A stretch of 64,000 bases of DNA from Gammaproteobacteria bacterium (GCA_021773645.1 JAJFJU010000015.1:124001-188000); one strand, 5' to 3'. Shown: positions 48,461 through 58,092, counted from the first letter of the stretch. The notes: generated by a model from the sequence alone, not told the origin. A program made the numbers and translations.

Positions 48461-49696
48461 ATGTCCCTAATTAAAGCCTTTGCTGGATTGCGTCCTGCCC
48501 CTGGTTATGTCGAAGCGGTTGCCGCTCCTCCTTATGATGTCGTCAGCTTTCAAGAGGCGCAGGAGATGGCCACAGGGTTGCCCTGGAGTTTCCTACATAT
48601 TTCTCGCCCCGAAATCGATTTACCAGAGGGGGTAGATCCCTATGGGGATGAGGTCTATGCCAAGGGTATGGCCAATTTACAGTCTATGCGCGATGCCGGG
48701 GTGCTGATGCGAGATGAGACCCCCTGCTTCTATCTTTATCGCTTACAAACGGCAGAGCACCAGCAGATTGGGCTAGTAGCGGCCACTTCGGTAGTCGCCT
48801 ACGAAAGCGGGCGGGTGTGTAAACACGAGCTCACTCAGCCCACTAAGGAAGATGATCGCACTCGCCAGATCGATAGCCTCAACGCCCAGACTGGGCCGGT
48901 TTTTCTGACCTGCCGCGAGAGCCCGGAATTTTCGGATCTGGCAGCGACAATTAGCGCTACCGAACCGACCTACGACTTTAGTCGTGATGATGGCGTGCGC
49001 CACAGCCTGTGGGTGATCAATGGCCCAGAGGAGATCGCCTTACTGGATGCCTTATTCGAGGGCATGGCTCACTTGTACATCGCTGATGGACACCACCGCT
49101 CGGCGGCTGCGGCGCGGGTGGCGGCCAAGCGTCGAGAGGCCCGTTCGGGTGGTGGCGAAGGCCCAGAAGACTACTTCCTCAGCGTTATATTTCCCGAGGA
49201 CGAGGTTTGCATACTCGATTACAACCGTGTGGTACGGGATCTCAATGGACTGACGGCTGCAGACTTTCTGGCCAAATTAGAGGTGGGTTTTAGCGTGAGT
49301 GCGAGTAGTACCCCAGTGCGGCCGCAGCAGCGTGGGGAGTTTGGTCTCTATCTGGATGGCCAGTGGTATCGTCTGCACCTGGCATCGGATGCTATCCCTG
49401 AAGATCCAGTGGAACGTCTGGATGTCAGCCTGTTAACCAATCAACTATTGACTCCGATCCTGGGTGTTGAAGATCTGCGCCGCGATCCACGGGTTGGTTT
49501 TGTAGGGGGTATACGCGGTACCGATGGGCTGGAGGCGTGTGTAGATTCCGGCGAGATGGCGGCTGCCTTCGCGCTCCATCCTACTGCCATGGCTGAAGTA
49601 ATGGCGGTGGCCGATGCCGGGCGTTTGATGCCGCCAAAATCCACCTGGTTTGAACCGAAGTTGGCGGATGGAATTGTTTCCTACGTGCTTGATTAA
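48461..49696 (+). CDS. DUF1015 family protein
   Basis: A widespread but uncharacterised cytosolic protein, 411 residues. Seen: the N-terminal LIKAFAGLRPAPGYVEAVAAPPYDVVS typical of the family, the strongly conserved LYIADGHHRSAAAARVA, which looks like a metal or phosphate site, VKHE-like KHELTQPTKEDDR, and the C-terminal MPPKSTWFEPKLADGIVSY. In many bacteria DUF1015 genes adjoin serA/serC; here no serine gene is adjacent, although thrH lies 25 kb away. TTG 48452 is a less likely start. The 3' end overlaps convergent epmB by 4 bases. Confidence 0.88.
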   Translation: MSLIKAFAGLRPAPGYVEAVAAPPYDVVSFQEAQEMATGLPWSFLHISRPEIDLPEGVDPYGDEVYAKGMANLQSMRDAGVLMRDETPCFYLYRLQTAEHQQIGLVAATSVVAYESGRVCKHELTQPTKEDDRTRQIDSLNAQTGPVFLTCRESPEFSDLAATISATEPTYDFSRDDGVRHSLWVINGPEEIALLDALFEGMAHLYIADGHHRSAAAARVAAKRREARSGGGEGPEDYFLSVIFPEDEVCILDYNRVVRDLNGLTAADFLAKLEVGFSVSASSTPVRPQQRGEFGLYLDGQWYRLHLASDAIPEDPVERLDVSLLTNQLLTPILGVEDLRRDPRVGFVGGIRGTDGLEACVDSGEMAAAFALHPTAMAEVMAVADAGRLMPPKSTWFEPKLADGIVSYVLD

Positions 49697-50754
49697 AGGA
49701 CTGTTTTGCTGGACTCTCCCGCTTGCTCTTTAACCAGGCGTGGCAGCAGATAGCCGGGCAGACGGGCACGTAGTTCTTCCACCAGTCTAAGGGCCTCATC
49801 CTCAGGCACCTCGAAGTGGTGGGCACCCTGTACCCGATCCAGCAGGTGCAGATAATAGGGCAGGGTGTCGGCCTGAAATAGCGCGTGGGAAAGTGCTGCG
49901 AGGGTCTTGGGGCAGTCATTGATCCCCCGTAACAGCACCGACTGATTTAGCAGCAATACCCCAGCTGCCTTGATTCGCCGTAGTGCCTGGCTAACTTCGC
50001 CATCGATCTCCTGGGGATGATTAGCATGAATCACCATCACTGGTCGTAGACGCGTACCGATCAGCCACGACAGCAGCGCACCATTGACCCGTGAGGGCAA
50101 CACCACCGGCAGGCGAGTATGAATCCGCAAGGTCTGTAGATGTGGAATCTCCGCCAGCCGCCGGGCAAGTTCGGCCAGCCGCTCATCGGCCAGGTTTAGC
50201 GGGTCGCCACCACTGAATATGACCTCTTTGATGCTGCTATCGGCTCGTATAGTGGCGAGCCAATCATCCCAGCGATCACGGCGCACATTGGCGCTGTAGG
50301 GAAAGTGCTGGCGGAAACAGTAGCGGCAATGGATGGCGCAGGCTCCGGTTAGCAGCAGCAGGACACGTCCCCGATATTTATGAATCAGCCCAGGCATGGC
50401 CATGGCATCCAGATCGCCCACCGGATCAGCGGCATAGCCGGATGACAGTACCGTCTCCTGAGATCTTGGCAGTACCTGTAGCAACAGTGGATCTTGGGGG
50501 TCGCCTTTGCGCATACGGGCCAGGTAACTCTGCGGCACCAACATTTCAAACGGGGGTTTTTGTTGGGGAATCTCTTGGTTTTCAAGCTCTAGCGTTCGCA
50601 ATAGCACATCTGGATTCCGTATAGCTGCAGCAAGTTCTTGCCGCCATAAGGGCATTATGTGGCTCTTGGGGTGTTTATTTCCCACGCCGGTCAGGGCGAG
50701 TGCTATAGGGCTATTCATCGGGGTGCTCTGCGGTATCTCATTAAAGGCGGGCAT
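49693..50754 (-). CDS. epmB: EF-P beta-lysylation protein EpmB
   Basis: A radical-SAM lysine 2,3-aminomutase-type enzyme that makes (R)-beta-lysine for modification of elongation factor P. The protein has up to 353 residues. Seen: the Fe-S motif CAIHCRYCFRQHF, IFSGGDPLNL and RIHTRLPVVLPSRV. Several in-frame starts exist (50754, 50718, 50655); the last would give an N-terminus most like E. coli EpmB (PLWRQELAAAIRNPDVLL), and no ribosome site decides. It is divergent from efp, whose product it modifies together with epmA. Confidence 0.93.
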   Translation of the reverse strand: MPAFNEIPQSTPMNSPIALALTGVGNKHPKSHIMPLWRQELAAAIRNPDVLLRTLELENQEIPQQKPPFEMLVPQSYLARMRKGDPQDPLLLQVLPRSQETVLSSGYAADPVGDLDAMAMPGLIHKYRGRVLLLLTGACAIHCRYCFRQHFPYSANVRRDRWDDWLATIRADSSIKEVIFSGGDPLNLADERLAELARRLAEIPHLQTLRIHTRLPVVLPSRVNGALLSWLIGTRLRPVMVIHANHPQEIDGEVSQALRRIKAAGVLLLNQSVLLRGINDCPKTLAALSHALFQADTLPYYLHLLDRVQGAHHFEVPEDEALRLVEELRARLPGYLLPRLVKEQAGESSKTVL

Positions 50755-50776
50755 TCTTTCACAATTTCGAATCGTC

Positions 50777-50805
50777 TTCGTGGATGTGGATGGATCGGTT
50801 ACAAT
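50777..50805 (+). promoter_or_regulatory. Possible efp promoter (weak)
   Basis: TACAAT (50800-50805) with a poor TTCGTG 17 bp upstream, about 46 bases before efp. ACAATTTCG occurs twice, 40 bases apart (50761 and 50801). Confidence 0.3.
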
Positions 50806-50851
50806 TTCGTTTTCTATTTAAACTCCGATTTTCCAGCACAGGATCCCATCC

Positions 50852-51421
50852 ATGGCCCGTTACAGTACCAATGAATTCAAGAGTGGTTTGAAACTGATGA
50901 TCGACGGCGATCCCTGCGCCATCATCGAAAATGAATTTGTAAAACCGGGCAAAGGCCAGGCCTTTTGCCGGGTAAAATTGCGTAATCTCAAGAATAGCCG
51001 GGTGCTGGAGCGTACCTATAAATCGGGCGAGAGCGTGGAAGCTGCCGATGTCATGGACCTGGATCTGCAGTATCTATACGCAGATGGCGAAGAATGCCAT
51101 TTCATGGATACCAGCAGCTATGAGCAATATGCCGCATCCGAGGCCGCGGTGGGTGACACCCGTAAATGGATCAAGGAAGAGGACATGTGCATCGTCACCC
51201 TGTGGAACGGCGCGCCATTGGCCGTTGCTGCGCCTAACTTCGTGGAACTCGAGGTCACAGATACCGACCCCGGTCTGCGTGGCGATACCGCCAGTGGCGC
51301 CACCAAACCCGCGACCGTGGAAACCGGCGCGGTGATCCGCGTTCCTCTGTTCGTGGAAATCGGCGAGCGCCTCAAGATTGATACCCGTACCGGTGAGTAC
51401 GTGTCGCGGGTTAAGGACTGA
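50852..51421 (+). CDS. efp: Elongation factor P
   Basis: Relieves ribosome stalling at consecutive prolines. The protein has 189 residues. K34 in the loop KPGKGQAF is the lysine that EpmA/EpmB beta-lysylate, exactly the E. coli position. The presence of both modification genes on either side makes the beta-lysine type certain in practice. Confidence 0.97.
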   Translation: MARYSTNEFKSGLKLMIDGDPCAIIENEFVKPGKGQAFCRVKLRNLKNSRVLERTYKSGESVEAADVMDLDLQYLYADGEECHFMDTSSYEQYAASEAAVGDTRKWIKEEDMCIVTLWNGAPLAVAAPNFVELEVTDTDPGLRGDTASGATKPATVETGAVIRVPLFVEIGERLKIDTRTGEYVSRVKD

Positions 51422-51455
51422 TTTTCTAGCAGTTTTTGGCTTAGAGCCACCCTGA

Positions 51456-52397
51456 ATGAGTAAGGACCCTGTGGTGGCATCCGTGGAAACCCTGCAGGCG
51501 CGAGCACGGATGCTGGCCGTCATCCGCGGGTTTTTCTCCGAGCGCAGCGTGCTGGAGGTGGAGACGCCGCTGCTTTGTAGCAGCACTACGTCCGAACTCC
51601 ATATTGAGAGCTTCTGTGCCGAAGACAACAGTTCGGGGGCGGGTGGTTTTCTGCAAACCTCTCCTGAAAGTTGTATGAAGCGCTTGTTGGCTGCTGGCAG
51701 TGGGGCTATCTATCAGATCTGTAAGGCCTTTCGTGCGGGTGAAGCGGGGCGGTTGCATAATCCTGAATTCAGTATGCTGGAGTGGTATCGGCCAGACTTG
51801 GGTTATCACGGGCTGATGGATGAGGTGGGTGATCTGTTGCGCCTGATACTCCAGCTTAAAAGCCAGCGGCGCATCAGTTATGGCGATGCCTTTCGCCGCT
51901 ATGCGGGTATCGACCCCTTTGATATTTCCTTGGCTGGGCTGCGCAAAGAGGCGGAGAAACACGGGCTTTCTGGTGCGACCGATCGTGAGCAGTGCCTTGA
52001 TTTTTTGCTTAGCCTCAAGGTGCAGCCGGCCTTGGGGGCGGGGTTAACTTTTATTTACGATTTTCCTGCTGCTCAGGCGGCCATGGCGCGTGTCCGTCCA
52101 GGTTCTCCGGCGGTGGCAGAGCGCTTTGAGGCCTATGTGGATGGGGTGGAGTTGGCCAATGGCTATAGGGAACTCATCGACCCCGTCGAGCAGGAATCCC
52201 GCATGTGGGCCGATTTGGAGCGGCGTGCAGCGGCTGGAATAGCGCCTGTTCCCATGGATGAAAAACTGTTGGCTGCCTTGCGTGCGGGTTTGCCCGAGTG
52301 CTCCGGGGTGGCGCTGGGGCTGGATCGGCTAATGATGCTGGCGACGGATAGTGACTCCCTGGCCTCAGTAATTTCCTTTTCTTATGAGCAGGCCTGA
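51456..52397 (+). CDS. epmA: EF-P lysine aminoacylase EpmA
   Basis: A lysyl-tRNA synthetase paralogue lacking the tRNA-binding domain; it attaches (R)-beta-lysine to EF-P. The protein has 313 residues. Seen: class II motifs VLEVETPLLCSSTTSELHIESF, FLQTSPESCMKRLLAAGSGAIYQICKAFRAGE, and the C-terminal GVALGLDRLMMLATD. It lies 34 bases after efp and is probably co-transcribed. It converges on nadB. Confidence 0.96.
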   Translation: MSKDPVVASVETLQARARMLAVIRGFFSERSVLEVETPLLCSSTTSELHIESFCAEDNSSGAGGFLQTSPESCMKRLLAAGSGAIYQICKAFRAGEAGRLHNPEFSMLEWYRPDLGYHGLMDEVGDLLRLILQLKSQRRISYGDAFRRYAGIDPFDISLAGLRKEAEKHGLSGATDREQCLDFLLSLKVQPALGAGLTFIYDFPAAQAAMARVRPGSPAVAERFEAYVDGVELANGYRELIDPVEQESRMWADLERRAAAGIAPVPMDEKLLAALRAGLPECSGVALGLDRLMMLATDSDSLASVISFSYEQA

Positions 52398-52405
52398 GCG
52401 GACTC

Positions 52406-53980
52406 CTAGGGCTTGAGGATAGTGGTGATCGGACTGCGATTATCGTCCGATTCAGGATAATCCAGGGTGTAATGTAGACCGCGGCTTTCCTGGCGTCTCA
52501 GGGCGGAGCAGATGATGAGATCGGCGACCACGGCAAGATTACGTAGCTCGATCAAATCATCGCTGACCCGAAAATTGCCGTAATACTCACGAATTTCCAT
52601 CAGCAGCAAATCTACGCGTCGCTTGGCACGTTGCAGGCGTTTGGTGGTGCGTACGATGCCCACGTAATCCCACATGAAACGGCGTAATTCATCCCAATTG
52701 TGCGATACCACCACTTCTTCATCGGAGTCCGTGACCCGGCTTTCATCCCATTCCGGTAAGGCCGGGGGCATGGCGCGATCAGCGATATGCTGGCTGATAT
52801 GGGTGGCCGCCGAGCGCGCAAATACCAGGCATTCCAACAGTGAATTGCTGGCCATGCGATTCGCCCCATGCAGGCCGGTAAAAGCCGCCTCGCCAATGGC
52901 ATAGAGCCCCGCCAAATCTGTACAGCCATTGCGGTCAGTCATGACGCCGCCACAGGTGTAATGGGCGGCAGGTACCACTGGTATAGGCCCTGCGCACATG
53001 TCGATACCCAGTTCCTGGCAGCGGGCATACACCGTAGGGAAATGGGAGCGGATGAACTCGGCGGGTTTGTGGGAAATATCCAGATAGACGCACTCGGCAC
53101 CGAGGCGCTTCATTTCATGGTCCATGGCGCGGGCGACTATATCTCGGGGCGCCAACTCGCCGCGGGGATCAAAACGCGGCATGAAGCGCTCACCATTGGG
53201 CAATAGCAGCTTGCCGCCTTCGCCACGTACAGCCTCGGTAATCAGAAAGGAACCGGCCTCGGGATGATATAAACAGGTGGGATGGAACTGGACAAATTCC
53301 ATATTGGCCACCCGGCAACCGGCACGCCAGGCCATGGCAATGCCATCACCGGTGGCGACATCGGGATTGCTGGTGTAGAGATAAACCTTACCCGCCCCCC
53401 CGGTGGCGAGCACTGTCATACGGGCACGAAAGCTCATCACCTCTTTTTTATTGCGCTCGAAGACGTACGCACCGACACAACCAAGTTGTTTATCGCGTAC
53501 CAGGTCCAGCATGAGGTGAGACTCATACAATGTGATGTTGGGATGGGCCTTTACCTGGGTTAACAGGGAGGTTTGAATCTCCAAGCCGGTGGCATCGGCG
53601 GCATGGATAACGCGGCGATGACTGTGTCCACCTTCGCGGGTCAGGTGATAGCCATTAGTATCCTTGTCTCGGGTGAAATCTACGCCTTGCTGGATAAGAT
53701 CCCGGATGCATTCAGGGCCATTAGAGACCACGAAATGGACGATTTCTGTATCGCATAGCCCGGCCCCGGCCTCTAGGGTGTCGGCAACGTGGGAGGCGAT
53801 GGAGTCGTTTTCATCCATCACCACTGATACACCGCCCTGGGCATAGCGGGTGTTGCTTTCCAGCAAGGTCGCTTTAGCGAGTATGGCAATGCGATGCGTA
53901 GGGGCGAGGCGCAGGGCCAGACTAAGCCCGGCCGCGCCTGCACCAATAATCAGGACGTCACTCTCGTACTGTTTGGTCAT
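52406..53980 (-). CDS. nadB: L-aspartate oxidase
   Basis: First step of NAD synthesis: oxidises aspartate to iminoaspartate with FAD. The protein has 524 residues. Seen: the FAD motif [55 protein letters not shown] and [30 protein letters not shown] 12 codons upstream is less likely than ATG 53980, which starts the conserved N-terminus. It is divergent from the rpoE cluster, as in Pseudomonas. Confidence 0.96.
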   Translation of the reverse strand: MTKQYESDVLIIGAGAAGLSLALRLAPTHRIAILAKATLLESNTRYAQGGVSVVMDENDSIASHVADTLEAGAGLCDTEIVHFVVSNGPECIRDLIQQGVDFTRDKDTNGYHLTREGGHSHRRVIHAADATGLEIQTSLLTQVKAHPNITLYESHLMLDLVRDKQLGCVGAYVFERNKKEVMSFRARMTVLATGGAGKVYLYTSNPDVATGDGIAMAWRAGCRVANMEFVQFHPTCLYHPEAGSFLITEAVRGEGGKLLLPNGERFMPRFDPRGELAPRDIVARAMDHEMKRLGAECVYLDISHKPAEFIRSHFPTVYARCQELGIDMCAGPIPVVPAAHYTCGGVMTDRNGCTDLAGLYAIGEAAFTGLHGANRMASNSLLECLVFARSAATHISQHIADRAMPPALPEWDESRVTDSDEEVVVSHNWDELRRFMWDYVGIVRTTKRLQRAKRRVDLLLMEIREYYGNFRVSDDLIELRNLAVVADLIICSALRRQESRGLHYTLDYPESDDNRSPITTILKP

Positions 53981-54107
53981 GGCTTTTTTTAACTGAGGTG
54001 GCTGCGTGAGCTGCAATTAGATTATGTGGGCAAGATAGCTGAGCCATGCGTAGATCAGCGGCCCTTTAGTATGGATAATGCCCCGCGAGCTTCATTTTAA
54101 TGGGGCG

Positions 54108-54113
54108 ATTATA
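54108..54113 (-). promoter_or_regulatory. Possible -10 box for nadB
   Basis: TATAAT on the minus strand, about 130 bases before nadB. No acceptable -35 at 16-18 bp (a partial TTGCAG at 19). An inverted repeat (TAATGCCCC / GGGGCGATTA) flanks it. Confidence 0.3.
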
Positions 54114-54216
54114 TGTGGCTAACCATGGGGCACTGCAAGCCATGCACTTATTTGGCTCTTTTCGGTGTGGGTTATGCCTCTCTTCTTCTGAAACACATGA
54201 AGGAAAGACTTTAAAC

Positions 54217-54363
54217 GTGACTACCGCGCTATATCGTCGTCTGCTCAATGTGTTGCGCCCCCATGTTTCCCCGCTGTGCAGTCATGGCGAACTATCTCTG
54301 CATCCCTCGGTCTATGGGGGTAGGCAAGGGAAGGTCGGCTTTGCAGAGGTTGCTCTGATATGA
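54217..54363 (+). CDS. RseD-like leader peptide upstream of rpoE (candidate)
   Basis: A 48-codon ORF starts at GTG with AAGGAA (54200-54205) upstream and ends with TGA overlapping the rpoE ATG (ATGA). Its product, MTTALYRRLLNVLRPHVSP.., has no recognisable domain. In E. coli, rpoE translation is reported to be coupled to a 51-codon leader, rseD, in the same position. The same arrangement and length here suggest coupling, although the sequence is not obviously homologous. The frame is open back to 54100, so other starts are possible. A 5-codon mini-ORF (ATG 54197) lies just before. Confidence 0.5.
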   Translation: MTTALYRRLLNVLRPHVSPLCSHGELSLHPSVYGGRQGKVGFAEVALI

Positions 54364-54935
54364 GCGAAAGGCAGGTCGATCAGGCTTTGGTGGTGCGGGT
54401 GCAAAATGGCGAGAAGGCGGCTTATGACCTGCTCGTTCTGAAGTATCAGCACAAGGTGAACAAGCTCGTTGGGCGCTTCGTGCGAGACCATTCCGAGGTG
54501 TTGGATGTCTCCCAAGAGGCCTTTATCAAAGCCTATCGGGCGCTGCCAAATTTTCGTGGCGACAGCGCCTTTTATACCTGGCTTTACCGGATTGCCATCA
54601 ACACGGCGAAGAATTATTTGGCGGCCCGCAAACGCCGTCCCATCGCCATGGACCTCGGCACCAATGAGGATCAGGACTACAGTAACGAGCCGCGATTACG
54701 CGATGACGATACGCCCGAGCGGCTGTTGTTACGCAGTGAAATCCAGGCAACGGTGGCAAAAACCATTGCCAACTTGCCCGAGGATCTCAAGCTTGCCGTG
54801 ACCCTGCGTGAGTTGGAGGGCCTGAGTTATGAAGGAATTGCCGAAGCCATGGATTGCCCTATTGGCACTGTGCGGTCGCGGATTTTTCGAGCTCGCGAGG
54901 CGATTAACCGCGAACTGAAACCCCTGCTTGATTGA
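54360..54935 (+). CDS. rpoE: RNA polymerase sigma factor RpoE (AlgU)
   Basis: Extracytoplasmic-function sigma factor for envelope stress. The protein has 191 residues: region 2 (LVLKYQHKVNKLVGRFVRDHSEVLDVSQEAFIKAYRAL; FYTWLYRIAINTAKNYL) and region 4 (LPEDLKLAVTLRELEGLSYEGIAEAMDCPIGTVRSRIFRAREAI). It is followed by its anti-sigma factors and the DegP-type protease. I could not find a convincing sigma-E autoregulatory promoter (GGAACTT/TCTGA) upstream. Confidence 0.97.
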   Translation: MSERQVDQALVVRVQNGEKAAYDLLVLKYQHKVNKLVGRFVRDHSEVLDVSQEAFIKAYRALPNFRGDSAFYTWLYRIAINTAKNYLAARKRRPIAMDLGTNEDQDYSNEPRLRDDDTPERLLLRSEIQATVAKTIANLPEDLKLAVTLRELEGLSYEGIAEAMDCPIGTVRSRIFRAREAINRELKPLLD

Positions 54936-54955
54936 TATAGTGGAAATTTGAAGCC

Positions 54956-55492
54956 ATGTCTGAACGTAAACTACAGCTATCTGCCCTGATGGATGGGGAA
55001 TTAGAAGCGCCTGCTATGGAGGCAGCGCTGGATGAATTGCTCGCGGATGAGAAGCTACGCCAAACCTGGGGGCACTATCACCTTGCCCGGGATGCCATGC
55101 GTGAAGGGCTGGCGGCAGAACAGGGTGAGCTGGGCGCACGTGTTCATCGTGCCCTGGAAGATGAACCAGCGGCCTCGGTGATACGACTGGAACGCAAACG
55201 CGGCATTAGTCACTACACGAAACCGGTCATTGGATTTGCCCTGGCCGCTTCGGTAGCGATGTTCGCGGTGCTTGGCGTGATCAAGCTGCAAGGCCCGAGT
55301 GGTGGACCGGAGTTACTCGCACAAAATGCTGGGGCTGTACAGACCGCGGCTATCCGCTGGGATGTGGCCCGCCCGGCAGTAGAAGACCGTCTCAATAGTT
55401 ATCTGGTACACCACAGTGAATACCAGTCAGCCCCGATGCACGGCATGCTGCCTTATGTGCGTGTGGTGGGCTATAACAGCAGTGGTTACTAG
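54956..55492 (+). CDS. rseA: Anti-sigma-E factor RseA (MucA)
   Basis: Inner-membrane protein that holds sigma-E inactive until it is cut by DegS and RseP. The protein has 178 residues: a cytosolic sigma-binding domain (LSALMDGELEAPAMEAALDELL..TWGHYHLARDAMREG), one membrane segment (about 93-112) and a periplasmic tail with the RseB contact region. It lies 20 bases after rpoE; rseB starts 13 bases after its stop. Confidence 0.95.
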   Translation: MSERKLQLSALMDGELEAPAMEAALDELLADEKLRQTWGHYHLARDAMREGLAAEQGELGARVHRALEDEPAASVIRLERKRGISHYTKPVIGFALAASVAMFAVLGVIKLQGPSGGPELLAQNAGAVQTAAIRWDVARPAVEDRLNSYLVHHSEYQSAPMHGMLPYVRVVGYNSSGY

Positions 55493-55505
55493 ACCCTTCC
55501 GCACA

Positions 55506-56471
55506 ATGCGCCAATTTCTGATGGCAGCGGTTTTGCTCGGTCTGTCGGTGTCCGCGTGGGCCGAGGGCGGAGAATCCGAGGCTCTGGCTTGGCTACAACG
55601 GATGGTAGAGGCGGCTGAGAGTCAGAATTATGACGGCACTTTTGTCTATCACAGCGGCAGTCAGATGGAATCCATGCGCATCATCCACCGTGCTGATGCC
55701 AATGGTGAGCGTGAACGATTGGTTTCCCTGAGTGGTGTGGCCCGCGAGGTATTAAGAAACGGCTCTGAGGTGATCTGCATCCTGCCGGACAATCAATCCA
55801 TCATCATTGGTGCCAGCCATCCCCGAGCTCGTAGTTTTCCGCGTATTTCCGGTGAAACCAAGGTGTTTCAGCAGTCCTATCGACTTGGACTTTCTGATGG
55901 GAAACGGGTGGCTGGGCGCAATACCAAGACCATCCATATGCAACCCCGGGACCAATACCGTTATGGGCACCGCCTATCGGTGGATCGCAAAAGTGGCCTG
56001 CTGCTAAAGACCGAGGTGATCAATGGCAAGGGTGAGGTGCTGGAGCAGGTCACCTATACCAGCCTGAGCTTGCCTGATGAAATCCCCGACAGTCTGCTTG
56101 AGCCCGCGACCCGGGGTGAGCATTTTCAGCGTTTTACCGTCAACGATCGCGCAAAACGGCAAAAGACCTCCAGCCCAATGAGCTGGAAGCTAAAATGGCT
56201 ACCCGCGGGCTTTACCATGAGTGAACGAACACGGGCTCCGCTCCCAACCCGAAACACGCCCGTTGAACATCTGTTTTATAGCGATGGACTGGCTTCGTTT
56301 TCTGTCTACATAGAGGAAATTGGTGCGGTTAAGGAACCGTTGAAGGGGCTTTCTCGCATGGGCGCCATGAACGCATTCGGGGTGGTACTGGAACGCTTTC
56401 AGATCACCGTGGTGGGCGAGGTGCCAGTAACAACGGTACGTACGGTGGCCGAAGCGGTTGCCCTTCAGTAA
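55506..56471 (+). CDS. rseB: Sigma-E regulatory protein RseB (MucB)
   Basis: Periplasmic protein that binds RseA and senses mislocalised lipopolysaccharide or lipoprotein, protecting RseA from DegS. The protein has 321 residues with a signal peptide (MRQFLMAAVLLGLSVSAWA). Seen: ALAWLQRMVEAAESQNYDGTFVYHSG, RIIHRAD, RYGHRLSVDRKSGLLLKTEVI and a C-terminal domain with WLPAGFTMS. The frame reaches back into rseA, but ATG 55506 provides the signal peptide. Confidence 0.95.
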   Translation: MRQFLMAAVLLGLSVSAWAEGGESEALAWLQRMVEAAESQNYDGTFVYHSGSQMESMRIIHRADANGERERLVSLSGVAREVLRNGSEVICILPDNQSIIIGASHPRARSFPRISGETKVFQQSYRLGLSDGKRVAGRNTKTIHMQPRDQYRYGHRLSVDRKSGLLLKTEVINGKGEVLEQVTYTSLSLPDEIPDSLLEPATRGEHFQRFTVNDRAKRQKTSSPMSWKLKWLPAGFTMSERTRAPLPTRNTPVEHLFYSDGLASFSVYIEEIGAVKEPLKGLSRMGAMNAFGVVLERFQITVVGEVPVTTVRTVAEAVALQ

Positions 56472-56555
56472 GCTGCCAAGCTGTGCCTTGAGTTCATGGC
56501 ATTGCCACGATCTTTCGCCTCCAACACAAATGAATAACTCTGAGTAAAACGTCTA

Positions 56556-57986
56556 ATGAATGCACTGTGCCATCTAAAAAAACTGCTCCCGGGACTTATT
56601 TTCGCCCTGCTGATCAGCGTTCACTTCAGCGCGGGGGCCCGTTCGCTACCTGATTTCACCGGTTTGGTGGAACGCTATAGCCCGGCGGTGGTGAATATCA
56701 GCACCACCCAAAAAGTGAAAAGACGGCGGGGTCCGGTTCTGCCCAAGGGGCTGGAATTGCCCGACATCCCCAAGGACAGCCCGCTGCATGAGTTCTTCCG
56801 ACGCTTTTTTGGTGAGGGCGGTGAGGGCGGGCAGGAGTTCAATGCCCAGTCGTTAGGCTCTGGTTTTATCATTAGTGCCGATGGATACATCATCACCAAC
56901 AACCACGTCATCAAGGATGCCGACGAGATTATCGTGCGTCTTAGTGATCGGCGTGAATTGGCTGCCAGGATTATCGGCGGCGACCCGCGTAGTGATATCG
57001 CACTGCTAAAAATTGAGGCCGAGGACCTGCCCATCGTCAAGACGGGTACTGATTATTCCCTCAAGGTGGGTGAATGGGTGCTCGCCATTGGCTCTCCCTT
57101 TGGCTTCGATCACTCGGTAACCGCCGGCATCGTCAGCGCCAAGGGGCGTAGTTTGCCGAGCGAGAACTATGTGCCCTTTATTCAGACCGATGTGGCCATT
57201 AACCCTGGAAATTCCGGCGGACCTTTGTTCAATCTGGATGGCGAGGTCGTCGGGGTTAACTCGCAGATATACAGCCGGACCGGCGGTTTCATGGGGCTTT
57301 CCTTTGCCATCCCTATTGCCGATGCGATGAATGTGGTGGAGCAGTTGCGTGATAATGGCAAGGTCTCGCGTGGCTGGCTGGGGGTAATGATTCAAGATGT
57401 CACCCGCGAGCTGGCAGAATCTTTTGGCATGGATAAACCCAAAGGGGCGCTGATTGCAAAGGTATTGCCCGATAGCCCAGCGGAGCAGGCGGGCCTGCAG
57501 GTGGGCGATGTGGTGCTTAAATTTAATGGCAAGCAAGTTAAGAGATCCTCAGATTTGCCGCCTCTGGTGGGACGTACTCGCGAGGGAGTGCAGGTGCCGG
57601 TGCGGGTGTTGCGGGGCGGCAAGAAGCGGACGCTGCAGGTGTTGATCGCGGAATTGCCAGAGGAGGAGACACTGGCCGCAAAAACCGACCCTGAAACCAC
57701 CACCGATCATCGGCTTGGGCTGGTAGTCCGGGATATTGATGCTACGGCCCGCAAACGCTACAAGGTGGCAAAGGGGGGGGTGCTGGTGGCCATCGTGGAG
57801 GAGGGACCGGCCCGTCAGGCAGGAATTCATGGCAAGGATGTGCTGCTGATGTTGAATGGCAAGCGCATAAAAGACCGCGCTCATTTCGAGCAACTGGCGA
57901 AGGAACTGCCCGCCGGCAGGGCAATATCGGTATATCTCCAACGTGCAGGCAATCCAATGTTTCTGCCTCTACGTGTGCCCCAATAG
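56556..57986 (+). CDS. degP: Do-type periplasmic serine protease/chaperone (MucD/DegP)
   Basis: HtrA-family protease for misfolded envelope proteins. The protein has 476 residues: a signal peptide (cut near residue 28), a trypsin-like domain with H117 (TNNHVI), D147 (SDIALL) and S220 (GNSGGPL), and two PDZ domains (about 265-360 and 385-470). Context after rpoE-rseA-rseB matches Pseudomonas mucD. Its output protects the same envelope that sigma-E monitors. Confidence 0.95.
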   Translation: MNALCHLKKLLPGLIFALLISVHFSAGARSLPDFTGLVERYSPAVVNISTTQKVKRRRGPVLPKGLELPDIPKDSPLHEFFRRFFGEGGEGGQEFNAQSLGSGFIISADGYIITNNHVIKDADEIIVRLSDRRELAARIIGGDPRSDIALLKIEAEDLPIVKTGTDYSLKVGEWVLAIGSPFGFDHSVTAGIVSAKGRSLPSENYVPFIQTDVAINPGNSGGPLFNLDGEVVGVNSQIYSRTGGFMGLSFAIPIADAMNVVEQLRDNGKVSRGWLGVMIQDVTRELAESFGMDKPKGALIAKVLPDSPAEQAGLQVGDVVLKFNGKQVKRSSDLPPLVGRTREGVQVPVRVLRGGKKRTLQVLIAELPEEETLAAKTDPETTTDHRLGLVVRDIDATARKRYKVAKGGVLVAIVEEGPARQAGIHGKDVLLMLNGKRIKDRAHFEQLAKELPAGRAISVYLQRAGNPMFLPLRVPQ

Positions 57987-58007
57987 AGAGCAGCAGAACA
58001 ATAAATC

Positions 58008-58036
58008 TTGGTGCTTCCCGAGCTAGGGACTATGAT
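58008..58036 (+). promoter_or_regulatory. Candidate promoter of the lepA-lepB-rnc-era-recO-pdxJ run
   Basis: TTGGTG (58008-58013), 17 bp, TATGAT (58031-58036). Transcription from about 58043 would begin at the first of two leader hairpins. Confidence 0.45.
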
Positions 58037-58043
58037 ACTGCGC

Positions 58044-58078
58044 TAGCTGTGGCCCCTCTAGGAGCCACAGGTTTTCCA
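58044..58078 (+). terminator. Hairpin with short T-run between degP and lepA
   Basis: CTGTGGC pairs with GCCACAG (seven pairs, extended inside by CC/GG), followed by GTTTT. It could terminate degP or attenuate lepA. Confidence 0.5.
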
Positions 58079-58092
58079 ACACTACGATTGAT

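Noticed and set aside
54100-54359. Sigma-E type autoregulatory promoter (GGAACTT and TCTGA at 16 bp) before rpoE, or before degP at 56472-56555.
   Set aside because: TCTGA occurs in both regions but no acceptable -35 lies at the right distance.
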